From contig JAJLTO010000003.1 in the NCBI GenBank assembly GCA_030568195.1, positions 766,501 to 830,500 of the forward strand: 64,000 nucleotides of DNA, in the 5' to 3' direction. This document shows, piece by piece, positions 33,901 to 43,337 of this stretch. A program made the translations under genes and the position numbers. The notes under the pieces were generated by a model, which was not told the DNA's origin, did no database searches, and worked only from the letters and a program-made list of their open reading frames with translations. Positions within the stretch are counted from its first letter, which is position 1; each line of letters begins with the position of its first letter. The DNA is from Dipodascopsis uninucleata var. uninucleata. Lineage: Eukaryota; Ascomycota; Lipomycetes; Lipomycetales; Lipomycetaceae.

Positions 33901-35340
33901 GCCTGTTGCCATCAATTAATATACAGAGACTTTACTTCTATGGGCATCTTTGCATCTGCTTAATATAGTGTCTGCTTGGTTTTTGACGTCATGGCAAATC
34001 CAAGGAATCAAACGAGTCCCGAGTAGTGTCTCGTGCGTTTTTAATTTTTTAGTTTTATTCTCTTGTGTTCTGCTTTCCTGCTGGTAAGCCATAAGCAGCA
34101 CAGGGAAAAAAACCTCTACAAAAGATATTATTAGATAAAGAGACGCGGTTGCGATCGACCTATACTGCATGCTATCAAGGAATAGCCGGCAACGAGAAGC
34201 CATACTTGATCGAGAAATAATACCACAAATGTCAAATAGTGTGTTACTAAACGCATATATGCGCAAAGTTCTACATATTTGCACCATAAATAGCCACACA
34301 TTATAACCGGCATAACTCGGCATAATTTAACATTCTATGATTTGCATAGGACCTGCTTTAGTGGCGCTCAAATAGAAAAAAGGATTGTCTGAAGATTTTA
34401 AGGTAAAACGATTAATAGCGTAGAAAGCTAGATCCTGTGCCTCGTGAAATACTGACCCGGGTCTCACACCACTCAGCAGACCAAACCTTGGCTATTTGTT
34501 CTCCAGTACTAAAAAAGATAAACCTCACGCGCTACAGCACTATCTAGCTATCCGTAATTTCCCTCAGCTAGTAAACTCTCCTGTCCCGCCCAGAGAGGCA
34601 GTGTCCCTAACATAAAGGCAGTCTAAGAAAGATGGCCGGGTAACAAAGCTAGACGGTGGCTTATGAGGTAATGCATAGATAAGCGGGTACGTATATATCA
34701 TGACCCGAGAATCAGTGTTCATCGTTTCCCCAGTAGTATCAGACCAGGCAAGCCCCGGCTCTAAAATGTCAATAGTCGAGTCTGCTGGTACAAAGTGTAA
34801 CCTGGTCTTGTAGACGTCGAATAAAAAGAGCGTGAGGGTCGCCCAGAACTGAAATACAGCCATTTAGTCGCATGAGAAAGGTATAGCATCCATTTTTACC
34901 TCGAAAAGAATATTTTTTTTTGTTGTTCTCAAAGAGAAGTGCGACTTGCTACTTTTCATGTGTATATACTTGGAGAAAGAAGAGATTGATAGGTCACACT
35001 GTGTTTAGGAATAAGCGGATGTTGAAGTTTGGGCACTGAGACGACCGGAATAACGCAAGTCGACGAACGATATACTGCGAAATCATATTATACAAAGCTC
35101 GGGTTGGTCATACAGCTCTCTGTGCCATATATATATTTATTATCTAGTGCTGGTCTGCAAAATACTTGAATCACAAGCTGCCGACTAGTGCGGAGGTCTG
35201 TCTCTTGTGTATAAGAAGGTGCGCTTACACCTCGGAACAAACTGGAGCGACTGGTGTTTGCTGCTCCCACTTGCAGCTTTTATTTTCTACTGAAGTTTTA
35301 ACTACACGCTCAACCGTTCTCACCGTACGTATCGGTTGTA
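31000..35340. other. 4.3 kb gene-free divergent region
   Basis: The longest non-coding stretch of the window, between the cyclin (-) and the PH-domain gene (+). Open frames at 33056-33418, 33571-33877, 33916-34323 and 34564-34863 show no family resemblance, overlap other frames, and lack splice-supported extension. A tRNA-like TTCGAACCC at about 32422 does not form a T-stem. The segment at 33.0-34.9 kb looks slightly richer in G+C than its flanks. It could hold long leaders, an unannotated non-coding RNA, or an origin or centromere-like region; the sequence does not decide. Confidence 0.5.
32866..32887. repeat. Two-unit tandem repeat CCTTAGCTG
   Basis: The motif ccttagctg occurs twice in immediate succession with a single-base spacer (ccttagctgccttagctgcc). 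Minor and probably incidental. Confidence 0.5.
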
Positions 35341-37038
35341 ATGCCGTTCCTCAAAGGAATTAGATCTCGCTCGGCGTCGGATCCCTCAGTCAATGAGACT
35401 CAAGCTTCCGGGCCTAATAGGCTTGATCGAGATGGTGATATACTGCCGTTACCTGCCGAGGGCAGAAACCATACTACTCCATTCTATCGTACACTGTCTG
35501 CTCCTTCTGTGAGTATGATTCCTCCTCCTGAATATCCGCTGGATGCTGAACTTCCTCCCGGACGATTTAAGGTTAGTCCGAGGGATGAGGAAGGATGTGA
35601 GGACCTGCCACCGTACAGCTCGACTTTGTTTCGTGCCGCAATCCTGTCTCGAAAGATGGAACTTATTTCACCAGTTGAAACTGCTCCTTCTAGATCGTGG
35701 AACTCTGTTATAGTAGTTTTGAATAATACTCAGCTCAATATCTATAGAACAACGGGCACGCTTGCATATGGTAGTAGTATGAGTGTTGGCAATAGCTCTC
35801 ACGGTAATTCAAATATTACGTCCCTTAGTTCGAATCTACCGGCCTTACCGGCCGTCAGTGCTGCCGTCAGTGCCGCTAACAAGGTCGTGTCAGCATTGCC
35901 GTGGAGATCATCATCCTATTCTAGTTCATCATCGTCACCATCGCATTCTTTTTCAAACAATCATTCGTCGGGTGCACCTAATGCTAATTCTTCAAGCGGT
36001 AATTGCGCACTACATTCTTCATCCATTGTGAATGAAGATACAATAAATCCATTTTGTTCGAACTTGCCTCTGACTCCTTCAACATCGGCTTCATCGTCAT
36101 CAGTGTCTCTTTCACAGTCATCTACATCACTATCACTAGTTTCATCATCGTCATCAGTGCCAACGATGGCAACTGTTGCATCATATCTAGGCATGTCCGA
36201 AAGTGCTTTAGACAAGAGTAGATTAATTCGCTCCTATACATTACAATATGCGCAGATTGGCCTTGCAACTGATTATAAAAAGAAGCTCTATGTTTTACGA
36301 GTTAGAGCTGAAGGACAACAGTTTCTGCTGTCGTGCTCGAATGCCCGTGAGTGTGTCGAATGGACGGCTGCATTACAGGCGGCTTGTGATCTTGCTTTGC
36401 CTCTAGAAGATCGAGTTATTCCTCGCTATCGTTCCATTCCGTCTAGAAGAAGACGTCGTATCTTGCCTTCTGCTCGATCACCATCGCATAGGCAACGTCA
36501 AGAAGACAATGATAATGGTCCACTTTCATGGGCTGCTGCACGACCTGTGACTTCAGTTCCTGATACAGCAGATGGAGAAGAGAATGGCAACGGCGAAGGA
36601 GATGGTCATAATTCTCATGACGAAGAAGATGAAAATGAATATTATTATCGACGTAATAGACAGCGATCGAGTTCTAATGCATCTGCTGCAACAAACAATA
36701 CTGGAGAAGGTCATGCTGAATCTGAAGATGAAGACCATGTTGGTCCTTTACCTTCTAGAGAAGGTAATCATAACTCTCTATCATCCAGCCGATCTATTGT
36801 ACGTAATTCAATTGCTATACCACATTCATTTTCTATCTACAGTGATATGCTATGTGGTGATGAAAATGACAGCGATGAAAAATGGATGCCTGCGATCCCA
36901 AGATCTTCGACCGGCTCTAGAATCAGATATGCGCTACGTTGTATGTATTCTCTTCCGGCTAATGCCTCATGGGGTGATAAGCTCTTAATGACCAAAGGAG
37001 ACAAATTTATTGTTCGTGAGCGGATCCTAATCAATTAA
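35341..37038 (+). CDS. PH-domain protein with Ser-rich insertion (YHR131C/YNL144C-like)
   Basis: Single exon, 565 residues. Residues 1-75 are Pro-rich and end in EDLPPYSSTL, a PPxY-like motif that could recruit a Rsp5-type ubiquitin ligase. The PH fold begins at about 95 (FRAAILSRKMELISP...WNSVIVVLNNTQLNIYRT). It is interrupted by about 165 residues of mainly Ser, and resumes at RSYTLQYAQIGLATDYKKKLYVLRVRAEGQQFLLSC with the terminal helix CVEWTAALQAACDLAL. This split PH arrangement and LPPY motif resemble the fungal YHR131C/YNL144C family of unknown function. The C-terminal 200 residues are charged, with SRRRRRIL and acidic runs. The end lacks a membrane segment. Confidence 0.8.
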   Translation: MPFLKGIRSRSASDPSVNETQASGPNRLDRDGDILPLPAEGRNHTTPFYRTLSAPSVSMIPPPEYPLDAELPPGRFKVSPRDEEGCEDLPPYSSTLFRAAILSRKMELISPVETAPSRSWNSVIVVLNNTQLNIYRTTGTLAYGSSMSVGNSSHGNSNITSLSSNLPALPAVSAAVSAANKVVSALPWRSSSYSSSSSSPSHSFSNNHSSGAPNANSSSGNCALHSSSIVNEDTINPFCSNLPLTPSTSASSSSVSLSQSSTSLSLVSSSSSVPTMATVASYLGMSESALDKSRLIRSYTLQYAQIGLATDYKKKLYVLRVRAEGQQFLLSCSNARECVEWTAALQAACDLALPLEDRVIPRYRSIPSRRRRRILPSARSPSHRQRQEDNDNGPLSWAAARPVTSVPDTADGEENGNGEGDGHNSHDEEDENEYYYRRNRQRSSSNASAATNNTGEGHAESEDEDHVGPLPSREGNHNSLSSSRSIVRNSIAIPHSFSIYSDMLCGDENDSDEKWMPAIPRSSTGSRIRYALRCMYSLPANASWGDKLLMTKGDKFIVRERILIN

Positions 37039-37683
37039 AATACCATCGCCGTCTTGCAACAGTGTATACTGTTCTTTTATCCCTTTTTTTCATACATATA
37101 TATATACTTGGAGTGGAAGACTTAGAAATATCTTCTTTTTTTCGTTTGATTTCCGTCATGATGAATTTACAAGTTTAACCTCTGCTTGTAATTCACTTTA
37201 CAAAGGTGTCAAACTAGTGGACAGGATAGTATGGTAGGTTTTCTTCAAACTTCCCTTGTTAGAATATCACATTATATATTGCAGTATATATATAACTTTT
37301 GGGCTTTTGAGTTTGAATTTTTATGTTTTGGAGTACAGTATTAAGAAATGGTGTGGTGATTTGAGGAGTTTATTTTGTTCTGCTGGCTATACTATCCAAT
37401 TTTTCTTTTCACTTATATTGTTGGCCTTTCATTTCTGGAATTCTGATTTCTCACCTGTACTTTCTCCTCTTGTTTTTAAGTCTGCTATATCTACTGATGA
37501 GTTCATGAATTTCGCTTCTTTTGTGCTGTTACGTTCTGATATATTTTCAATGTTTGCTTGTTCTTTGTATGATATGTTAAGATGCCTACCAAACCAATGT
37601 GATTTATTTATCATATTCAATATGCCTATAAATATATATGAGACCCATTGCGACTATATAAAGTAAACTCAAACACTGAATAG
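37039..37683. other. Convergent 3' region, PH gene / methyltransferase
   Basis: 645 bp, T-rich. A T-rich frame at 37256-37666 without an ATG start is judged spurious. The region probably carries both 3' UTRs. Confidence 0.45.
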
Positions 37684-38610
37684 CTAGGTCCTAGCTGTAA
37701 CCCATGAATAAAATACACCCATTTTAAGATCTAGAAGTCCATTAGAGTCTTTAAAGTCACTAGCCTCTTCTCTCAATATTCTTTCAATTTCTAGCCTAAC
37801 AGAGGTCTTATCCTCTTCAGGTAATTCAGTGATATAACTTCGTGTTTCCCATAATGGCCAAATGCTTTCTGGAGATATTTTATATGACCAGTACATTTTT
37901 GTTCCCATCATTGGTGTGTAGAAAAGCTTATCCGCCTCATCCGTCATCCACACATTTTGCCATGTCTGTCGTCTGAACTGCGGGAGATTTAGATCGAAAC
38001 CCCAGCAAAGCTCTGCAATTCGCCGCTGCCATTTGGAATTATGTTCCATCTCTGGTTCAAAGTTCCAAACCAACGCCAATTTTCCTACTTCTGGCTTGAG
38101 CACTCTATGCATCTCTCGGAGCGATTCAATATCTGCAAACCAATGAAACGCTTGAGCACAAAATATAGCATCTAGCGAACTAGATTCGAAGGGGATATCA
38201 TAGCTAGAGCCTTTGTATGCAGGAATTGAAGAATGCTTCTTTCTAAATGTACTGAGCATGCCATCTGAAATTTCTACCGCAGATAAATCGAATCCTCGTC
38301 CTGCTAAAACTTCGGTAAATTTGCCAGTTCCAGCAGCAAGATCGATAACCTTTGCTCCTTTAGAGAGCTTTAATCGTCCCAAGAGATCAGTAATTGCCGG
38401 TCCATAGAATGTTGGTCTATATTGGTCATATAATGAATGGTTCGCATTGAAAGCATTTAAAGACGTTGGGTGGACTTCGCTCCGTGCATTGCTACTATTA
38501 AATCTTATCGGATTAAAACGTATCTGCCTATGACATTTTCCAAGTACTAGACTCTTGGTATTCGAGTATCTCAGGCTCTTGGATACCAATGCACGCATGC
38601 GTTGATCCAT
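37684..38610 (-). CDS. SAM-dependent class I methyltransferase (Crg1/UbiE-like)
   Basis: Single exon, 308 residues. The N-terminal 50 residues are Arg/Ser-rich without acids (SLRYSNTKSLVLGKCHRQIRF), a possible mitochondrial presequence. The Rossmann methyltransferase core starts with ANHSLYDQYRPTF, then motif I VIDLAAGTGKFTEVLA at about 86-101, acidic loop LSAVEISDGML, SLDAIFCAQAFHWF and the RVLKP motif. FCAQAFHWF and the tail WPLWETRSYI are typical of the Crg1/TMT1-like fungal group, which methylates small molecules. No specific substrate can be assigned. Confidence 0.85.
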   Translation of the reverse strand: MDQRMRALVSKSLRYSNTKSLVLGKCHRQIRFNPIRFNSSNARSEVHPTSLNAFNANHSLYDQYRPTFYGPAITDLLGRLKLSKGAKVIDLAAGTGKFTEVLAGRGFDLSAVEISDGMLSTFRKKHSSIPAYKGSSYDIPFESSSLDAIFCAQAFHWFADIESLREMHRVLKPEVGKLALVWNFEPEMEHNSKWQRRIAELCWGFDLNLPQFRRQTWQNVWMTDEADKLFYTPMMGTKMYWSYKISPESIWPLWETRSYITELPEEDKTSVRLEIERILREEASDFKDSNGLLDLKMGVFYSWVTART

Positions 38611-39120
38611 TTATCTATATATAGAATGATATGAGTAAGTAAATGATTTGAAGAACCAATACTTTTACACGTTTGATTCTACAATATTGAGACAAATTGG
38701 GCGACAAATATTTGACCTATCGATAAGATGTCGCTTATTAAGTGGGGAGAGGGGTTTCTCTGAGATCTTGCGTGGATGTAAAGATATTATTTAGATATGC
38801 AGTAAAAGCTACATAAGTTAACTAAAGGCGTAAGTCAGTCTCCTCTGGGATATTATACGTTTCTAGTCCCAGCCTTCTCAGTTATTTATTCAATACGTGA
38901 TGGGATACATTGACGAATGCTACATAGTGTTTAATATCACGAGGAGATCTTACACTAAATAATATATTAATGCAGATAAACGATTAAATTTATAATAAAT
39001 ATTTCATATGCAAATTAAAATACTAGACCGTGAATTCAAATCCAAAACCGCTAATTGTAGCGGCTCAAACTTTTCAGAACCCATAAACCAAAATTATGCG
39101 GTTTAAGAACATACCAAGTA
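38611..39120. other. Intergenic, methyltransferase promoter / TFIIIA 3' side
   Basis: 510 bp AT-rich. Nothing recognised beyond presumed promoter and 3' UTR. Confidence 0.4.
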
Positions 39121-40791
39121 TCAAAGTAATAGATTAGGGTCTAGAACCTCAATACAGTTCTCAACATGAGTTGGCAGTGTTGTCCCAAACGTAGTTGAGT
39201 CAACATCTAATGCAAGCATAAGACTATCTTGATCGACCTGAGATAGAGTATCAACCGAAACGACGTTCGATTCAAACATACTATGATATCTAGCTATATG
39301 GCGCTGCAGGTCATATTCTCGAGCAAATCTAAACAAACACCCAGGTGAAGTACATGGTATATGTCTACCACTTTCTTCGTATCCCGTTCCTGCTAGCCGA
39401 TCTATAATATCGGACTGTTCGATAAGCCCAGATCTCGAGATATCAAGGCTCAGTTTCTTACCGGGAATAATCATCTCCGGAAAGAAGGCATCTAAGAAGT
39501 CTGTACCCTCTGACGACACATCCAGTACGTCATGCAAATCCATTGAACCTGTAGTTGTTGTCGTTGATGAGTTCTCCTGGCTCTGATGGACTTTAGAAAC
39601 GTGTTCTTTCAAAAGACGTTTGTGTCCAAATGCCTTATTACATCCTTCATACTCGCATTCAAACGGACGACGTCCCTCATGAACTGTAGCAGTATGTACA
39701 AGGAGAGCATGCTTTCGCGTAAACCCTCTGGAGCAGAATTCACAAACAAACTTGCGACGTTCCTCAAGACTTTCTTCGTGCACTCTCATGTGCTGCTTCA
39801 GAACACTCAGTTTGGTAAATTCAGTCCCACATATGGTACATACTGCCTTATGGCTTGATTTGATATGCTTTTGAAGTGCAGACCATGTCTGAAACCTAGC
39901 ATTACAAATAGCATAGTTTCCCTGCTCATCTGGCGAACCCCAGAGATTTACACAGATATAACGTGGTTCTGATGAATGATCTCGAGATTCATGAGCCTTC
40001 AGTCTAGAATTCTGAGTAAATGACTTGTCACAACCATCAAAAGAACAGATAAATGGTTTTAAATGTGTATGAACTTCAGCAACATGGACACGAAGCTGTG
40101 ACTGCTTATGAAATGCAGCAGTGCAAGGTGGATAGTCGGAGCATTGGTAAGGGTGCTTCTTCTCATGTATCAACATATGACGTTTAAGATGCTGGTTTGT
40201 GTTGAATCCATGCGCGCATATTTCACACTTATAGCGCTTTTCAGCTCTATGAGACGACTCATGTGCTTTAAGGTGAGAATCTCTTAAAAACGTCTTATGA
40301 CATCCAGGATAATCACACTTGAATGGCCGTTCTCCAGTGTGGCTGCGTATATGTTCCTCCAATCTGCAAGGTCTGGTAAATGATTTACCACACTCGTCAT
40401 AAGGACAGTGATAGCTCTTTGGCCTATGACCTTTCTTACGAAGATCACGATTAAAACCTGCTGAATCAGTAGACTCTTCAGTAGAGCCATATTCAGGATT
40501 TGGACGCTTCAGAGGTGATGACGTAGAAGATGGAGGAACAGGAATGAATTGCTCTCCATCTACGCCGTCACGACCATCGATATTTAAAGATTCCCTGAAG
40601 ACGCGATTGAAACTGACATCTTATAGCGTATGTTAGCTTATTTATTGAAAAACACTTGAATTTAGCATCAACTTACTGAAATCCAAGTCTTTAATATAGT
40701 CTATGGTTTCGTGAACCTGGATGTTCTCACGGCCATCGCCATACGGAACAATGTTAAAGTCAGGAGAAATTGGGTCTCTTTTTTGAGGCAT
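39121..40791 (-). CDS. Transcription factor IIIA, ten C2H2 fingers, 2 exons
   Basis: Exon 1 (40677-40791) and exon 2 (39121-40619) join (GTAAGT...TATAAG) to give 537 residues. The first finger would be lost if the start were placed at the internal Leu codon near 40362, so the spliced start at 40791 is preferred. Fingers: YHCPYDEC near 108, then eight more consecutive C2H2 units to FECEYEGC...H at about 380. Finger 6 has a long CVNLWGSPDEQGNYAIC spacing. A spacer of about 78 residues precedes a tenth finger (IPCTSPGCLFRF...RHIARYH, about 458-483). Nine-plus-one is the fission yeast Sfc2 plan. TFIIIA binds the 5S rRNA gene internal promoter and recruits TFIIIC/Pol III. Confidence 0.92.
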
Positions 40792-41159
40792 TATGCCACT
40801 CTCTTGGAGCCAGCAGTCTCAAGGTATAATTTCTTAGAACAATAATCAATATATAAGATGCAATAGTTCCACTTCAAGTGAGAAAAAAAATTGTGTAAGC
40901 TGAAAGGTTCGTTTATTAGTTGGGAAGTCTAACTTGATTTCTAATAGGAAAAAAATCTTTCTAATCACAAGTTGTGTGATTTAGCCGCATTAAATCACAA
41001 AACTCACAAAAACTTTTAACATCAATTTTTTCAAACTTCCTTAAATAAGTGGTAATAAATATTGCACTATTTGGCTAGAACTTGAACTTTTTTCATTCGT
41101 TCCATAAATCCAGATTATTTAAATAGTATTTGACTGTTAGCTATAATAGTTAATTAAAT
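40792..41159. promoter_or_regulatory. Bidirectional promoter, TFIIIA / RPB6
   Basis: 368 bp between the two divergent start codons. It has long A/T tracts but no recognised factor site. One shared promoter serving both genes is inferred from the short spacing. Confidence 0.55.
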
Positions 41160-41795
41160 ATGTCGGATTACGGTGATGATGGTGATGCGTAAGTTTTGAG
41201 CAAGAAATGGTAATTCTTTGTTGTAACATAAGCTAATAAGTTTGATCAGATTCAACGATGGATTCGAAAATGTTTATGACGAGTTCGATGAAGAAGCTCA
41301 ATTTACAGATACAGAAGATATATTGAATGAAGATGCTACAACTGAAGGAAATGAAGGTCAACGTGTTAATGCTGCAAGTGGCGAAAATGGCGAAGAAGGT
41401 GAAGCAGATTTATCGGTCAACGTTGTTACCGTCAATCAGCAATTTCAAGGACAGCGAAAGAAGACACAGAAAGAGCTTGCCATTCCAAAAGAGAAGCGGA
41501 CCACAACTCCATATATGACTAGATATGAGCGCGCTCGTATTTTGGGTACGAGAGCACTTCAAATTAGTATGAATGCGCCTGTTCTTGTTGATTTGGAGGG
41601 AGAAACTGATCCTCTTCAGATTGCTATGAAAGAACTTTCCCAAAAGAAAATGCCCCTCATAGTCCGACGCTATTTGCCTGATGGAAGGTAAGTTCTTTTT
41701 TGACAATCTATTGCACTGCAATTATAGCCATTTGTTAATTTAATTCTTTTAGTTACGAGGATTGGGGAAGTGACGAGCTCATCGTTGAGAATTAG
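41160..41795 (+). CDS. RPB6: RNA polymerase I/II/III shared subunit Rpb6 (ABC23), 3 exons
   Basis: Exons 41160-41188, 41250-41687 and 41753-41795 join (GTAAGT donors, ATCAG and TTTAG acceptors) to give 169 residues. The N-terminal 80 residues are acidic (the flexible Rpb6 tail, a CK2-like Asp/Glu/Ser region). The conserved core is [33 protein letters not shown] and [14 protein letters not shown], completed across the last junction by [14 protein letters not shown]. This core occurs in all Rpb6 proteins and stabilises the clamp of all three nuclear polymerases. Orientation next to TFIIIA links two Pol III-related genes. Confidence 0.97.
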
Positions 41796-42249
41796 CTGTA
41801 TTTTTGTTGTATTCTAAAAAGTTCCCTGTTATATATACAGGTCTCTTTTCGTTAGAGACCCAAATTTCTGGATTCTCACTATCTTCTACTTTTTTTATTT
41901 CATTTTTGATCATGTTTTGTCAAATGGTTTTTTCGCTTTTATCATATGTTTGATACTTTTAGTGGCGTTTAGATCGGTGTATTTCTATCTATCTTTCGAA
42001 AAGCTGAATTGTTAAAGAGTAAAGAGAGTACTAAAGAAGTCTTTCTATATTTACTTACTATAAGTATAATTTCTGAAGTTTATGATTCTTTAATTAATCC
42101 ATAAATTTGACGTACTATCTCTTGTCTACAAAAGCAGCATTGTCTCGTGGAAGAGAACAAAGCCTGAATTAAGATCCACCCAAATTTCCTTCCAGCACTC
42201 CAAAATAATATCTCGAGCCAAAAACAAGAATTTAATACAAACAGTAACT
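41796..42249. other. Convergent 3' region RPB6 / RLC1
   Basis: 454 bp AT-rich. No gene seen. Confidence 0.45.
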
Positions 42250-42921
42250 TTAAACTGTCACCATAGCATCGACAAGATCCTTATATAATAGTCTCTCTCT
42301 TCCCAGACCAAATCTGACAAATGGCTTTATACAGCTATTTATCTCTTCCTTTGTCATACCTCCCATTTCTATTAAAGCTTCCCGAAGATCTTCTGCGTCG
42401 GCCTCTTTGCCATTGTCGTCATCATCGAATGCTCCGAATGCTGTGATCAACTCTTCCTTGGTGGAAAACTTCGACAGCGTCGATGACATTTCCGTCAAAA
42501 ACGAGGGAAATTGTAAGGGAGTAGGCATACCAGAGAGCATTTCGTCTAATTCTTCTGAGGAGGGATACTGGCCTATTTCATTTCACAGACTGCGTTAGGA
42601 AATTACAAGCAGTTTACGAAGCGTTTCTAATACTAACTTACCAAGCGACGTGAGCATTTGCTCCAAGTCTGATCTGCTAATTACACCATCTCGATCTTTG
42701 TCAAGCATGGTAAAAGCTTCCTTAATCTGGTTGATTTGGGACTGGTTCATTTGCGTAAATGCTCCAGAGAGGACTCTATTACCTGTACCTTTATTGCGAA
42801 ATGCCATTCCAGACGCAGGTGAACTTGCGTCTATGCGAGGTTTTGACTGTGATGGAGAGCTAGGCTTCAAAAGAGCCTGTTAGATTTCCACAGCACTATA
42901 GAATACAGAATAACTTACCAT
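42250..42921 (-). CDS. Myosin II regulatory light chain (Rlc1-like), 3 exons
   Basis: Exon 1 is just the start codon (42919-42921). Exons 2 and 3 are 42642-42876 and 42250-42572, giving 186 residues. The first intron ends CTAACAG. After a short Ser-rich N-terminus (possible regulatory phosphorylation sites, as in Rlc1) come GAFTQMNQSQINQIKEAFTMLDKDRDGVISRSDLEQML, a complete first EF-hand with DKDRDGVIS loop. Then come degenerate EF-hand pieces (FDDDDNGKEADAEDLREAL) and a tail YKDLVDAMVTV. The order, spacing and 186-residue length match S. pombe Rlc1 (about 184). It would bind the IQ motif of type II myosin heavy chain in the contractile ring. Calmodulin-type proteins are excluded by the non-canonical later loops. 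Confidence 0.85.
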
Positions 42922-43337
42922 AATATTTAAATAAGATAAAAAAAATACTCTTCATGAGATTTTCTCTGCTGATTCGTATTTTCCTGTGTTTATGTTATCA
43001 AGAGTCTGTCGCATTCAGGATGTTGAAATCCTGAGGCCGAAGTGTTACTGACGTGTGTAAATTTAATATATTATAGGCTCAAATGGCATATTACTCATGT
43101 GGATGCACATTTATGTCTTGTTGCCATGCCAATGCTACTGTTTATATCATCGCGAAATAGGTAAACAATAAAGTATGAAAAGTTACTAAAATACCCAAGA
43201 CTATATAATTCAAACCTCTCAACATTCTTATTCAGCTTGTCTGCAAACTGACGATTCTCCCCTGTCATAAATTGCTTTTACATTTTACATGTTGGAGACA
43301 TAATTCAATTTTTTAACAGATATAAGATAGAGATACC
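42922..43337. promoter_or_regulatory. Bidirectional promoter, RLC1 / kinesin-5
   Basis: 416 bp between divergent starts of two motor-related genes. No factor site recognised. Confidence 0.45.

Noticed and set aside
33056-34323. Several open frames of 70-135 codons in the large gap
   Set aside because: No homology by eye, overlapping frames, no splice-supported extension and no codon bias like the neighbouring genes.
34564-34863. 99-codon minus-strand frame ending upstream of the PH-domain gene
   Set aside because: No family signal, no upstream exon and no codon bias, so it is treated as chance.
37256-37666. 136-codon T-rich frame downstream of the PH-domain gene
   Set aside because: It has a TTG start and hydrophobic composition caused by T-richness, and lies in a convergent 3' region.
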